Counted from the first letter of the stretch, positions 26,338 through 34,622 are shown. The stretch: DNA of 47,967 nucleotides from DATFAS01 sp035254305 (GCA_035254305.1 DATFAS010000019.1:1-47967), one strand, 5' to 3'. Numbers and translations are program-made. Notes: generated by a model from the sequence alone, not told the origin.

Positions 26338-26583
26338 ATTTTTTTCAGACATTTTATATTCGACGAGCCGGTCAAGTGCCCAGTGTTTTAGCTCATCATG
26401 TGTTTTACCAACGAATGAGGCAAAAATATGCTTATCTTTTTCTAAAAAGTCAATAGAAAAAAAGGAGAGAATCCATCGATTTTGAACCATCTCGATGGAA
26501 AAGCGAATCATGTTCCCCTCCTTTCTTTTCCATTCAAATAACATATGAAGTAAATCCATATTCACTTCTTGGATCGATTTCAT
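26326..26583 (-). CDS. Small conserved-looking hypothetical protein (85 residues)
   Basis: No family recognised. 85 residues, mixed charge, no signal peptide or membrane span, with aromatic-rich MVQNRWILSFFSIDF in the centre and a DELKHWALDRLVEY amphipathic helix near the end, suggestive of a small cytoplasmic alpha/beta protein. Support for being real: a consensus sigma-A promoter (26628-26656), AAGGAGG seven bases before the ATG, and a compact leader. It runs convergent to csaB and overlaps its last 12 bases. The leader hairpin covering the SD is listed separately. Confidence 0.78.
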   Translation of the reverse strand: MKSIQEVNMDLLHMLFEWKRKEGNMIRFSIEMVQNRWILSFFSIDFLEKDKHIFASFVGKTHDELKHWALDRLVEYKMSEKNLVI

Positions 26584-26595
26584 TTGATCAGTCCT

Positions 26596-26616
26596 CCTTA
26601 CAAAGGTTTTGTAAGG
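26596..26616 (-). promoter_or_regulatory. Leader hairpin that overlaps the Shine-Dalgarno
   Basis: On the minus-strand transcript CCTTACAAA pairs with TTTGTAAGG around loop ACC, and the 3' arm contains AAGG of the AAGGAGG site. With transcription starting near 26621 this hairpin forms almost at the 5' end. It could limit translation or stabilise the RNA. Confidence 0.5.
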
Positions 26617-26627
26617 GGGATTTCTTT

Positions 26628-26656
26628 GTTATAGAGAGCTTTTCCTGCCCTGTCAA
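26628..26656 (-). promoter_or_regulatory. Sigma-A promoter of the small minus-strand gene
   Basis: On the minus strand: TTGACA (complement of 26651-26656), 17 bases, TATAAC (complement of 26628-26633). One mismatch in the two boxes. Confidence 0.88.
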
Positions 26657-26765
26657 CAAAACTAGTGTCTATATGACAAAAATAGAAGCTAGCCGACAGA
26701 ATTATGCATATTGGTTATTCATTGGGTGGATAATAAGCTATGGTGAGGGGAAAGGGGGATTTAAA

Positions 26766-27761
26766 ATGCGCAAAGCATTCCTTTTCACGATGCTTATTTT
26801 CATTCTAGGAGGAATTGGGGCGTCTGGATTCGGCTATTATAAATATAGGAATATGGTAGATCAGTGGTATCAACCTTTAGAAATAAAGAAATATGCTGAA
26901 ATTGTTGGGACCCAATCTTCAAACAAAATAAATGAAGTTGAGATAAAGAAAGAAAAACCACTAGAGCCCTTTAATCTCCTCTTGCTAGGGGTAGATTCAA
27001 GACAGGGTGAACAAAAATCCAGGTCAGATACGATTATGCTTGCTTCGGTAAATCCAAATACAAATAAAGTTTCACTTGTTTCGATTCCTCGTGATACTTT
27101 GGCGGAGATTCCAGGCCATGGATCAGATAAATTTAATCATTCTATGTTTTATGGGGGCCCCTCGCTAACAAAGGAAACAATGGAGAAGTTTTTTGGTATA
27201 CATGTGGACCATTATATAACAGTTGATTTCGAAGGATTTACGAAAATTGTGGATGCATTAGGGGGCGTTGAGGTTAACGTAAAACGTCGAATGAAGTATC
27301 ATGATCCAATGGATGGAACTAGAATAGATATCCAACCTGGATTGCAGGTGCTTGATGGAAAAAATACTTTAGATTATGCGAGATTCCGGAAAAGTGATAT
27401 TGGATCTGCTGCCAGTGATTTTGATCGAATGCAAAGACAGCAGGAAGTCTTAAGGAAGGTTTCAGAGAAGGCAAGTAATTTAACCACTTATTTTAAACTA
27501 TTTACGATGATGGATATTCTTCGCGAACATGTGAAAACGGATTTAAGAGAGGATGAAATCCGAAAACTTGCGATTACCTTTCGCAATTTTCAGTCCTCTA
27601 ATATAGCATCTGCTGAGATTAAAGGGATTAATAAAAGAATGAGAGCACATGGGTATAATATGTGGTTTTATGTTGTTGATGACCAAGAGAGGGAAAGAAT
27701 TAAAACCATTGTGAAGCAGACGTTGTCTGGAACTATACAATCGGATCAAACTTCTAGCTAA
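26766..27761 (+). CDS. LytR-CpsA-Psr (LCP) family wall glycopolymer transferase
   Basis: Transfers lipid-linked glycopolymers, such as teichoic acids or secondary polymers, to peptidoglycan on the outer face of the membrane. ATG at 26766 is chosen: AAAGGGGG lies upstream and the protein then starts MRKAFLF with a membrane anchor (about 3-25). Upstream in-frame codons to 26673 overlap the divergent promoter zone. LCP domain at about 75-240: LLLGVDSR, RSDTIMLAS, SIPRDT, and the basic/acidic ligands in KFNHSMFYGG and DFEGF; DYARFRK follows. 331 residues. Its place next to csaB fits attachment of the pyruvylated polymer. Confidence 0.92.
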   Translation: MRKAFLFTMLIFILGGIGASGFGYYKYRNMVDQWYQPLEIKKYAEIVGTQSSNKINEVEIKKEKPLEPFNLLLLGVDSRQGEQKSRSDTIMLASVNPNTNKVSLVSIPRDTLAEIPGHGSDKFNHSMFYGGPSLTKETMEKFFGIHVDHYITVDFEGFTKIVDALGGVEVNVKRRMKYHDPMDGTRIDIQPGLQVLDGKNTLDYARFRKSDIGSAASDFDRMQRQQEVLRKVSEKASNLTTYFKLFTMMDILREHVKTDLREDEIRKLAITFRNFQSSNIASAEIKGINKRMRAHGYNMWFYVVDDQERERIKTIVKQTLSGTIQSDQTSS

Positions 27762-27790
27762 ACAGCCTACTTAGGCTGTTTTTTGTTTTA
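27761..27790 (+). terminator. Intrinsic terminator after the LCP gene
   Basis: AACAGCCTA / TAGGCTGTT hairpin with a two-base spacer and a T-rich tail, immediately at the LCP stop codon. Confidence 0.9.
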
Positions 27791-27852
27791 ATTTATACAT
27801 AAAGTGGAAATAAATGGAGAGTATTGTTATTTCTGTAGAGGGGGGTGACTGG

Positions 27853-29334
27853 TTGCGTAATCCAGATCGATATAAAGCACAGGAAAAACAGTTGCTTACG
27901 ACGAATTTCGAAGAAAACATTGAGTTTCTAAGAGATGCCTTAGGTATTGGTAAGAGCTTTGATGTTATCCATAGAGAACTTTTCTTTGCAGGGAGAAAGT
28001 TTGGGCTATTTTTTGTAGATGGCTTGGCAAAAGATGATGTGATGAACATAATTACCATTCATCTTGCTAATTTGGAGTGGGAAGACCTTACTTCGAATTC
28101 GGTAGAGGTGTTACTTAAGAAGCATATCGGTTATTTAGAAGTAAGCAAAGTGAATAAGATGGATGTGATCATACACTCTGTTCTCTCAGGGCCTCTAGTA
28201 TTGGTCATTGAAGGACAAGATGAAGCTTTAATGATCGATGCAAGAACATATCCAGCAAGAGGACCAGATGAACCGGATATTGAACGGGTAGTCCGAGGAC
28301 CAAGGGATGGTTTCACAGAGACGATTACCTTCAACACGGCACTTACAAGGCGAAGATTACGGGATCCATCCTTAAGAATGGAACCTATTCAGATCGGAAA
28401 AAGATCAAAAACGGATGTCGTGATTAGTTATTTAGAGGATGTGGCTGATGAGGGTCTTGTAAATGAAATTCGAGAACGAGTAAAGAAGATTGATATTGAT
28501 GGACTTCCTATGGCAGAGAAAACTATTGAGGAATTTATTCTTGGCAACCATTGGAATCCATTTCCACTTGTTCGTTATACGGAAAGACCAGATGTTGCAG
28601 CCATCCATCTATTGGAAGGTCATGTACTCCTATATACCGATACTTCTCCTAGTGTCATGATTACCCCAGCTACGCTATTTCACCATGTTCAACATGCTGA
28701 GGAGTATCGCCAAAAGCCAATTGTGGGTGCCTATCTAAGGTGGGTACGTTTTGCGGCTATGCTGGCCTCTGTCTTTTTATTGCCTTTATGGTTATTGGTG
28801 ACATTTGAACCACATTTACTTCCACCAAAGCTAGCCTATATTGGGCCCGAGCATAAAGGCCATGTACCATTACTTGCTCAAATTCTCATTGCTGAGGTCG
28901 GTATTGATATTCTTAGAATGGCAGCCATACATACACCGAATTCACTTGCTACTGCTCTTGGGCTTGTTGCAGCTCTTATGATTGGTCAAGTAGCTGTAGA
29001 AGTAGGATTATTCAGCAATGAGGTGATTTTATATTTAGCATTTGCTGCGATTGGAACCTTCGCCACTCCAAGCTATGAATTCAGCCTAGCAACAAGAATT
29101 GTTCGAATATCGTTGGTACTCGCGGTTGGCTTCTTTCACACCATTGGTTTTATCATTGCTACGGCTGCTTGGTTTATTCTTTTGTTATTTACTAGATCAC
29201 TTAATACACCCTATCTATGGCCGTTTATCCCGTTTAACTATCGGGCACTTATGGATGTATTGATCCGTTCGCCCATTCCGGCAAAGAATGTTCGTCCAGC
29301 GATCTTAAATCCTGAAGATCCTACTAGAAGTTAG
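27853..29334 (+). CDS. SpoVAF-type (GerA family) spore germination protein
   Basis: GerA-like A-subunit protein. An N-terminal soluble domain (about 1-290) is followed by 4-5 hydrophobic segments (about 295-470), including the ALGLVAALMIGQVAVEVGL stretch, and a PFIPFNY...RSP tail typical of the family. The TTG at 27853 is preferred because AGAGGGGGGTGA (27836-27847) is an excellent SD; the upstream ATG at 27814 has none and lies near the terminator. This gives 493 residues, matching B. subtilis SpoVAF as I recall it. SpoVAF usually closes the spoVA operon; here it stands alone. It belongs to the inner spore membrane. Assignment to SpoVAF rather than another GerA paralogue is by sequence flavour. 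Confidence 0.82.
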   Translation: MRNPDRYKAQEKQLLTTNFEENIEFLRDALGIGKSFDVIHRELFFAGRKFGLFFVDGLAKDDVMNIITIHLANLEWEDLTSNSVEVLLKKHIGYLEVSKVNKMDVIIHSVLSGPLVLVIEGQDEALMIDARTYPARGPDEPDIERVVRGPRDGFTETITFNTALTRRRLRDPSLRMEPIQIGKRSKTDVVISYLEDVADEGLVNEIRERVKKIDIDGLPMAEKTIEEFILGNHWNPFPLVRYTERPDVAAIHLLEGHVLLYTDTSPSVMITPATLFHHVQHAEEYRQKPIVGAYLRWVRFAAMLASVFLLPLWLLVTFEPHLLPPKLAYIGPEHKGHVPLLAQILIAEVGIDILRMAAIHTPNSLATALGLVAALMIGQVAVEVGLFSNEVILYLAFAAIGTFATPSYEFSLATRIVRISLVLAVGFFHTIGFIIATAAWFILLLFTRSLNTPYLWPFIPFNYRALMDVLIRSPIPAKNVRPAILNPEDPTRS

Positions 29335-29340
29335 TATGGT

Positions 29341-29406
29341 AAAGCACTACGTTTCCTTAGGAATGTGTACAATCCACATTCACATAGGAATAAGTAGTGC
29401 TTTTTT
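29341..29406 (+). terminator. Terminator between the germination gene and lcfA
   Basis: AAAGCACTAC (29341-29350) pairs with GTAGTGCTTT (29394-29403), with inner TTCCT/AGGAA and GAATGTG/CACATTC pairings, then a T run. The SD of lcfA begins five bases later. Confidence 0.85.
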
Positions 29407-29422
29407 ATATAGGAGGGTTTTT

Positions 29423-31081
29423 ATGGACCGGAAGCGATGGTTAGCCCATTATCCCCAAGAGACCCCAGCAACCTTATCATATCCACGAATGGCATTGACT
29501 CAATTTTTACAGAAGGCGGCTGAAGAATTTCCGAATTCAATCGCCATTCGGTTTATGGGTAAATCCATTTGTTATTCTGAGTTATGGAAACATATTCGAT
29601 GTTTTGCGGGTGCACTAAGGGAACTGGGCATACGAAAGGGTGATCGTATTGCGATCATGCTACCTAATTGTCCACAAGCAGTCATTAGCTATTATGGGAT
29701 TCTCTATATCGGTGGCATAGTGGTACAAACTAATCCTCTCTATATGGAAAGAGAACTCGTGTATCAATTAAGAGATTCAGGTGCTAAAGTTGTCATTTGT
29801 CTTGATATGGTTTATACACGAGTTGTAAATGCGAAGAAAGAAACAGAAATCAATCATATTATTGTAACACGCATTCAGGATTATTTTCCTTGGGCTAAGA
29901 AGCTAATCTATCCTTTTGCTGTTAAGCAAAAAAATCAACCTAAACTGGAAGGGGAATTTCACAATTGGGAAGATTTTATTCGTTCAACGCAAGCTTGTGC
30001 TGAGCAAGAAGAAATAAACCCAGACAAGGATCTTGCATTACTGCAATACACAGGTGGAACAACAGGGACTGCTAAGGGGGTTATGCTTACACATGCTAAT
30101 CTAGTAGCTAATGTTTGCCAGTGCCATGCATGGTTCTATAAGACAAAGGTAGGAAGTGAAAGATTTCTAGCGGTTATTCCTTTTTTTCATGTGTATGGAA
30201 TGACAGTTGCCATGAATCTGTCAATACACTTAGCAGGGACTTTGATCATCCTCCCAAAATTTGATGTGAACCAGCTGTTTGAGACGATCCAAAAAGAAAA
30301 GCCAACCATTTTTCCAGGGGCACCTACCATGTATATTGGGATCGTAAACCACACCAGCCTTAAAAAATATGATCTTTCTTCTATTGAAGCATGTATTAGC
30401 GGTTCTGCTCCTCTCCCTGTTGAGATTCAAGAGAAATTCGAGTTGTTTACAGGGGGAAAATTAGTAGAAGGATATGGGCTCACGGAATGCTCCCCGGTTA
30501 CTCATGCCAATCCGATCTGGGGGAGAAGAAAGAATGGAAGTATTGGTTTACCTTGGCCAGATACAGACGCTAAAATTGTACATCCAGAGAGTGGAATGGA
30601 ATTAGCTCCCCATCAAATTGGAGAATTAATGATTAAAGGGCCTCAGGTAATGAAAGGTTATTGGAATAGGCCAAGTGATACGGACGAGGTTTTGCAAGAT
30701 GGATGGTTACGTACAGGAGATCTAGCCTATATGGATGAGGAGGGTTTTTTTTATATTGTAGATCGAAAGAAAGATGTGATTATTGCAGGTGGGTACAATA
30801 TTTATCCGCGTGAAATCGAAGAAGTACTGTATGAACATGATGCTGTTGCGGAGGCTGCTGTGGTAGGGGTACCTGATCCTTATCGAGGAGAAACGGTTAA
30901 AGCATTTATTGTGGTAAAGGAAGGAATGCAAGTAACTCAGGAGGAACTAAATCAATTTTGTAGAGAACGATTAGCTTCTTATAAGGTTCCAAGGCTCTAT
31001 GAGTATCGGAAAGAATTCCCAAAAACTTTTGTTGGGAAAGTCCTTAAGAGAATATTAATAGAAGGTGAAATGAATGAGTAA
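29423..31081 (+). CDS. lcfA: Long-chain fatty acid-CoA ligase
   Basis: Activates long-chain fatty acids to acyl-CoA via acyl-adenylate, the first step of beta-oxidation. ATG at 29423 has AGGAGGG upstream (29411-29417) and gives 552 residues, near the B. subtilis LcfA length. Motifs of the adenylate-forming family are all visible: P-loop YTGGTTGTAKG (about 192-202), GYGLTECSP (about 345-353), GWLRTGDLAY (about 425-434) and the C-terminal catalytic lysine in FPKTFVGKVLKR. In-frame sequence upstream to 29336 is the terminator region, not coding. Gene order lcfA-fadR-fadB-etfBA matches B. subtilis. Confidence 0.94.
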   Translation: MDRKRWLAHYPQETPATLSYPRMALTQFLQKAAEEFPNSIAIRFMGKSICYSELWKHIRCFAGALRELGIRKGDRIAIMLPNCPQAVISYYGILYIGGIVVQTNPLYMERELVYQLRDSGAKVVICLDMVYTRVVNAKKETEINHIIVTRIQDYFPWAKKLIYPFAVKQKNQPKLEGEFHNWEDFIRSTQACAEQEEINPDKDLALLQYTGGTTGTAKGVMLTHANLVANVCQCHAWFYKTKVGSERFLAVIPFFHVYGMTVAMNLSIHLAGTLIILPKFDVNQLFETIQKEKPTIFPGAPTMYIGIVNHTSLKKYDLSSIEACISGSAPLPVEIQEKFELFTGGKLVEGYGLTECSPVTHANPIWGRRKNGSIGLPWPDTDAKIVHPESGMELAPHQIGELMIKGPQVMKGYWNRPSDTDEVLQDGWLRTGDLAYMDEEGFFYIVDRKKDVIIAGGYNIYPREIEEVLYEHDAVAEAAVVGVPDPYRGETVKAFIVVKEGMQVTQEELNQFCRERLASYKVPRLYEYRKEFPKTFVGKVLKRILIEGEMNE

Positions 31082-31083
31082 AT

Positions 31084-31117
31084 TAGGACCCTAATCATGT
31101 AAGGGTTCTATTTTTCT
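31084..31117 (+). terminator. Terminator after lcfA
   Basis: TAGGACCCT / AGGGTTCTA hairpin (one bulge each side) followed by TTTTTC. It separates lcfA from the fadR promoter. Confidence 0.7.
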
Positions 31118-31120
31118 ATG

Positions 31121-31150
31121 TTGACAAAACAATCAGACAGTTGATAAACT
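31121..31150 (+). promoter_or_regulatory. Sigma-A promoter of fadR
   Basis: TTGACA (31121-31126), 18 bases, TAAACT (31145-31150). The operator begins six bases downstream, over the likely start point. Confidence 0.75.
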
Positions 31151-31155
31151 ATTCT

Positions 31156-31173
31156 TGAATGAATAGTCATTCA
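31156..31173 (+). promoter_or_regulatory. FadR operator
   Basis: The 18 bases TGAATGAATAGTCATTCA match the B. subtilis FadR box TGAATGAMTANTCATTCA at every position. It lies just downstream of the -10 of fadR, so FadR should repress its own operon by blocking transcription start until long-chain acyl-CoA releases it. Confidence 0.93.
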
Positions 31174-31199
31174 TTGAATAAAAGATAAGAGGGAATAGG

Positions 31200-31784
31200 A
31201 TGGCAAAAAAAACGGGTGAAAAATATCAAACCATTATTGATGCTGCAGTGAAGGTTATTGCCGAATATGGTTATCACAATGCCCAGGTTTCAAAAATTGC
31301 CAAGGAAGCAAATGTTGCGGATGGAACGATCTATTTATATTTTGACAGTAAGGAGGATATTCTGATCTCCTTATTCCATGAGAAGATGGGGAAATTCATT
31401 CGAACGACCAAGGAATCAATCGAGCAGGCTGACACAGCGAGTGATAAGTTGTTTTCTCTTATTAAGAATCACTTCCATCACTTAAGTACGAATGTTGATT
31501 TTGCTTATGTGACGCAGGTTGAGCTTAGGCAATCTAATCCTCGAATCAGACAAGGGGTTCGCCAATCGATTAAGAATTACTTAAGGCTTATTGATGAAGT
31601 GATGGAAATTGGCAGGGCAGAGAATATTTTTCGTCAGGATATTGAGTTGTTTATCATTCGTAGGATGGTATTTGGAACATTGGATGAGGCAGTCACTTCT
31701 TGGATCATGAATGACCGCAAATATGACTTAATGGCATTAGCAGAACCCATTCATAAACTTCTTGTGAATGGACTAAAATCATAA
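31200..31784 (+). CDS. fadR: TetR-family fatty acid degradation regulator FadR (YsiA type)
   Basis: Repressor of beta-oxidation genes, released by long-chain acyl-CoA. The N-terminal TetR helix-turn-helix spans about 10-55 (IDAAVKVIAEYGYHNAQVSKIAKEA, key HTH residues AQVSKIAKEANVADGTIYLYF in part), followed by an all-helical ligand-binding domain. 194 residues, same as B. subtilis FadR in size. ATG with SD GAGGGAATAGG. It sits between lcfA and fadB, and a perfect FadR box lies at its own promoter. Downstream fadB-etfB-etfA probably share the transcript since no clear terminator separates them. Confidence 0.94.
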   Translation: MAKKTGEKYQTIIDAAVKVIAEYGYHNAQVSKIAKEANVADGTIYLYFDSKEDILISLFHEKMGKFIRTTKESIEQADTASDKLFSLIKNHFHHLSTNVDFAYVTQVELRQSNPRIRQGVRQSIKNYLRLIDEVMEIGRAENIFRQDIELFIIRRMVFGTLDEAVTSWIMNDRKYDLMALAEPIHKLLVNGLKS

Positions 31785-31861
31785 AATTAGATCATCCCAG
31801 AATCTACATACAGCTCTATTTTTTATTTCTTGTACATAGAAATGAATGGGGAGGGTAACGT

Positions 31862-32647
31862 ATGGAATTCACGAATGTCCAATTAAGAGTAGAGAATCGG
31901 GTTGGATACATAAGTATTAATCATCCGCCTGCCAATGCACTAAATGCAGCCACACTATCTGGTCTAAACGAATGTTTGGATTATGTGGAAGCTGAAAAAG
32001 AGATTAAGGTATTAGTTGTTACTGGGGAAGGTAAGTATTTTGTAGCAGGGGCTGATATTAAGGAATTCAGTTCGGTATTTGGGAATGCAGCTGCGGCACA
32101 AGAGTTGGCCAAGGTTGGTCAACGTGTGTTTGATCGAATGGAGCAGTTTCCTAAACCCATCATCGCTTCCATCAATGGTGCTTGCCTTGGTGGCGGTTTT
32201 GAACTTGCATTAGGATGCCATATTCGTATTGCTTCTGAGCAGGCTACACTAGGTCTTCCTGAGCTAAAGCTAGGACTTATTCCGGGCTTCGGTGGAACAC
32301 AGAGATTAGCAAGATTAACAAACAAGTCCAAAGCACTAGAACTTATACTAACAAGTAAATTCATAGATGGTAAAGAGGCCCAAAGACTTGGCATCGTCAA
32401 TATCGTTGTTCCGCTAGAGAAATTAAATGAAGAAGTTGGTAGCTTAGCCCAATCGCTTGCTTCAGAAAAAAGCGCAGTGGCTTTGGCCTCAGCATTAAGG
32501 GCAGTAAATGCAGGCGTGGAGACATCTCTAGAAGAAGGTCTTGCATTAGAAGCAGAGTTATTTGGACAGATATTTTTGTCAGAGGATGCAAAAGAAGGGG
32601 TTCAAGCATTCCTTGAAAAGAGAAAAGCCCAGTTCAAAGATCAATAA
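31862..32647 (+). CDS. fadB: Enoyl-CoA hydratase (FadB/YsiB type)
   Basis: Hydrates trans-2-enoyl-CoA to L-3-hydroxyacyl-CoA in beta-oxidation. Crotonase fold, 261 residues. The oxyanion-hole and catalytic segments are present: AGADIKEFS (about 62-70), NGACLGGGFELALGCHIRIA (about 104-123) with its first catalytic Glu in FELA, and GLPELKLGLIPGFGGTQRL (about 132-150) with the second. SD GGGGAGG at 31849-31855. Named by position in the fadR-fadB-etfBA cluster as well as by fold. Confidence 0.93.
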   Translation: MEFTNVQLRVENRVGYISINHPPANALNAATLSGLNECLDYVEAEKEIKVLVVTGEGKYFVAGADIKEFSSVFGNAAAAQELAKVGQRVFDRMEQFPKPIIASINGACLGGGFELALGCHIRIASEQATLGLPELKLGLIPGFGGTQRLARLTNKSKALELILTSKFIDGKEAQRLGIVNIVVPLEKLNEEVGSLAQSLASEKSAVALASALRAVNAGVETSLEEGLALEAELFGQIFLSEDAKEGVQAFLEKRKAQFKDQ

Positions 32648-32712
32648 GCACCCACTGAGGAGTACCATACTCATAAAATTTTTTTATAATAGATTTCTTA
32701 GGAGGCAAGTTC

Positions 32713-33480
32713 ATGAACATTCTTGTGGTGATGAAGCAAACCTTCGATACAGAAGAGAAGGTAGCGATCCAAAATGGACAGGTTGTTGAAGATGGGGTTG
32801 AATTTATTATTAATCCTTATGATGAGTTTGCAGTAGAGGAAGCGATCAAGCTTCGCGATGATTTTGGTGGAGAGGTGACTGTAATCACAGTAGGACCCAC
32901 TCGTGCGGAGAATGCACTACGCACTGCGCTTGCCATGGGGGCTGATAAGGCAGTTATTGTTGATGATGAAGCACTATTTGGTGATGAATATCAATTGGCG
33001 AAAGTACTTGCAGCTGTGATTAAAGATCGTTCATTTGATGTTATCCTTGCAGGAAATATGTCTGTGGATAATGGTGCAGGACAAGGTGGCCCACGTCTTG
33101 CTGAAGAACTAGGGATTCCACACGTGGCTACGATCACGAAGCTATCCATTGAAGGTGGTAAAGCAACGGTTGTTCGTGATGTTGAGGGAGATTCTGAGAC
33201 CCTAGAGGTTAGCCTTCCTGTTCTACTAACTGCTCAACAAGGGTTGAATGAACCACGTTATCCTTCCCTTCCAGGCATTATGAAAGCAAAGAAGAAACCA
33301 ATGGAGAGACTTAGTGCATCAGATTTAGGATTAAATCCAGCAGAAATTCCTTCTAAAACACAAGTAGTTGAGCAATATTTACCACCTAAGAAGGAAGCGG
33401 GACGAGTTCTGACTGGTGATCTTGGTGACCAGGTTAAGGAACTTGTTGGACTTCTTCATAACGAAGCAAAGGTCATTTAG
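32713..33480 (+). CDS. etfB: Electron transfer flavoprotein beta subunit
   Basis: With EtfA carries electrons from acyl-CoA dehydrogenases to the quinone pool via ETF-quinone oxidoreductase; binds AMP. 255 residues, with the family N-terminus MNILVVMKQTFDTE, INPYDEFAVEEA (about 33-44) and the AMP-binding GNMSVDNGAGQGG segment (about 115-127). SD TAGGAGG at 32699-32705. Part of the fad cluster; 23 bases before etfA. Confidence 0.96.
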   Translation: MNILVVMKQTFDTEEKVAIQNGQVVEDGVEFIINPYDEFAVEEAIKLRDDFGGEVTVITVGPTRAENALRTALAMGADKAVIVDDEALFGDEYQLAKVLAAVIKDRSFDVILAGNMSVDNGAGQGGPRLAEELGIPHVATITKLSIEGGKATVVRDVEGDSETLEVSLPVLLTAQQGLNEPRYPSLPGIMKAKKKPMERLSASDLGLNPAEIPSKTQVVEQYLPPKKEAGRVLTGDLGDQVKELVGLLHNEAKVI

Positions 33481-33503
33481 GGAACAGGGGGAGAGATAAG
33501 TAT

Positions 33504-34478
33504 ATGAGCAGAAAAGTTCTTGTATTAGCTGAAGTCCGTGATGGAAATTTGCGTAATGTGTCCTTTGAAGCGATTGCAGCAGCTAAGAAGGTAGCTGAAG
33601 GTGGGCAAGTAGTTGCAACTCTTCTAGGAAATGGAGATGGCCGACTTGTTAGCGAGTTAGGTCAATATGGTGCAGATGAAGTGGTTGTTGCGACCCATGA
33701 CCAACTTGCACAGTATACTAACGACGCCTATACACAAGCTTTCGTGCAAATTCTTGACCAAGTTCAACCTGATGCTATTTTCTTTGGACACACAGCGATT
33801 GGGAAGGATTTAGCACCTCGTGTTGCCGCTAAGCGTGGACTGGGTTTAGTGTCTGACGTAACAGATCTTGCGGTAGTTGATGGGGAAGTGATTCTAACTC
33901 GTCCTATTTATTCTGGGAAGGCTATTCAGAAGAAAAAAGTAACGGATGGAGCCGTATTTGCAACGATTCGTCCAAATAATATATCACCACTCGCTGCAGA
34001 TGCTTCTAGGACAGCAAGCCGTGTGGACGCTACTGTTGAGATCAAGGATCTTCGAGCTATCGTGAAAGAAGTAGCTAGAAAAGCTGTGGGTGGTGTCGAT
34101 TTATCAGAAGCGAAGGTTGTTGTTTCTGGTGGTCGTGGTGTGAAGAGTAAAGAAGGGTTTAATCCTCTTCAGGAATTAGCAGATACTCTAGGTGGAGCTG
34201 TAGGAGCATCACGTGGAGCTTGTGACGCGGAATACTGTGATTACTCCTTACAAATTGGTCAAACAGGTAAGGTAGTTACCCCAGACCTCTATATTGCGTG
34301 TGGAATTTCCGGGGCCATACAGCATTTGGCTGGAATGTCGAGTTCAAAGGTTATTGTTGCTATTAACAAGGACCCAGAAGCACCGATCTTTAGCGTAGCT
34401 GATTATGGGATCGTAGGCGATTTGTTCGATGTTGTTCCGATGTTAACAGAAGAATTGAAAAAGGTTTTAAATAAATAA
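33504..34478 (+). CDS. etfA: Electron transfer flavoprotein alpha subunit
   Basis: Binds the FAD of the ETF heterodimer. The 324 residues have an N-terminal adenine nucleotide-like domain and a C-terminal FAD domain with VSGGRGVKS (about 202-210), GASRGACDA (about 231-239), QIGQTGKVV (about 248-256) and IAINKDPEAPIFSVADYG (about 288-304). Four acidic/cysteine positions in CDAEYCDYS replace the more common AVDAGY-type sequence; this does not look inactivating. Ends at a terminator hairpin that overlaps its stop codon. Confidence 0.96.
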   Translation: MSRKVLVLAEVRDGNLRNVSFEAIAAAKKVAEGGQVVATLLGNGDGRLVSELGQYGADEVVVATHDQLAQYTNDAYTQAFVQILDQVQPDAIFFGHTAIGKDLAPRVAAKRGLGLVSDVTDLAVVDGEVILTRPIYSGKAIQKKKVTDGAVFATIRPNNISPLAADASRTASRVDATVEIKDLRAIVKEVARKAVGGVDLSEAKVVVSGGRGVKSKEGFNPLQELADTLGGAVGASRGACDAEYCDYSLQIGQTGKVVTPDLYIACGISGAIQHLAGMSSSKVIVAINKDPEAPIFSVADYGIVGDLFDVVPMLTEELKKVLNK

Positions 34479-34512
34479 TAGGCTAAGGGGGGAAATCCCT
34501 CCTTAGCCTATT
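34477..34512 (+). terminator. Terminator of the fad-etf operon
   Basis: A 12-bp stem AATAGGCTAAGG / CCTTAGCCTATT with inner GGG/CCC pairs. The T tail is poor (TTGTATTGGCTTTATTT), so efficiency may be partial. Confidence 0.75.
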
Positions 34513-34613
34513 GTATTGGCTTTATTTAGACAACCTGTAATAAGAATATCCTCTCATTCACATATTAATAGCTGTAATTCAAGTATTAACATATTGGATA
34601 TTTTTTCTTAAAA

Positions 34614-34622
34614 TGATATACT
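34614..34622 (+). promoter_or_regulatory. Promoter of trxA (extended -10)
   Basis: TGA-TATACT extended -10; TTGGAT at 34594-34599 is a weak -35 at 17 bases. It lies 43 bases before the trxA ATG. Confidence 0.55.

Noticed and set aside
26673..26765. 31-codon extension of the LCP protein
   Set aside because: It has no SD and would put a second hydrophobic stretch before the real anchor; AAAGGGGG marks the ATG at 26766.
29336..29422. 29-codon extension of LcfA
   Set aside because: The extension is the terminator hairpin; AGGAGGG supports the later ATG.
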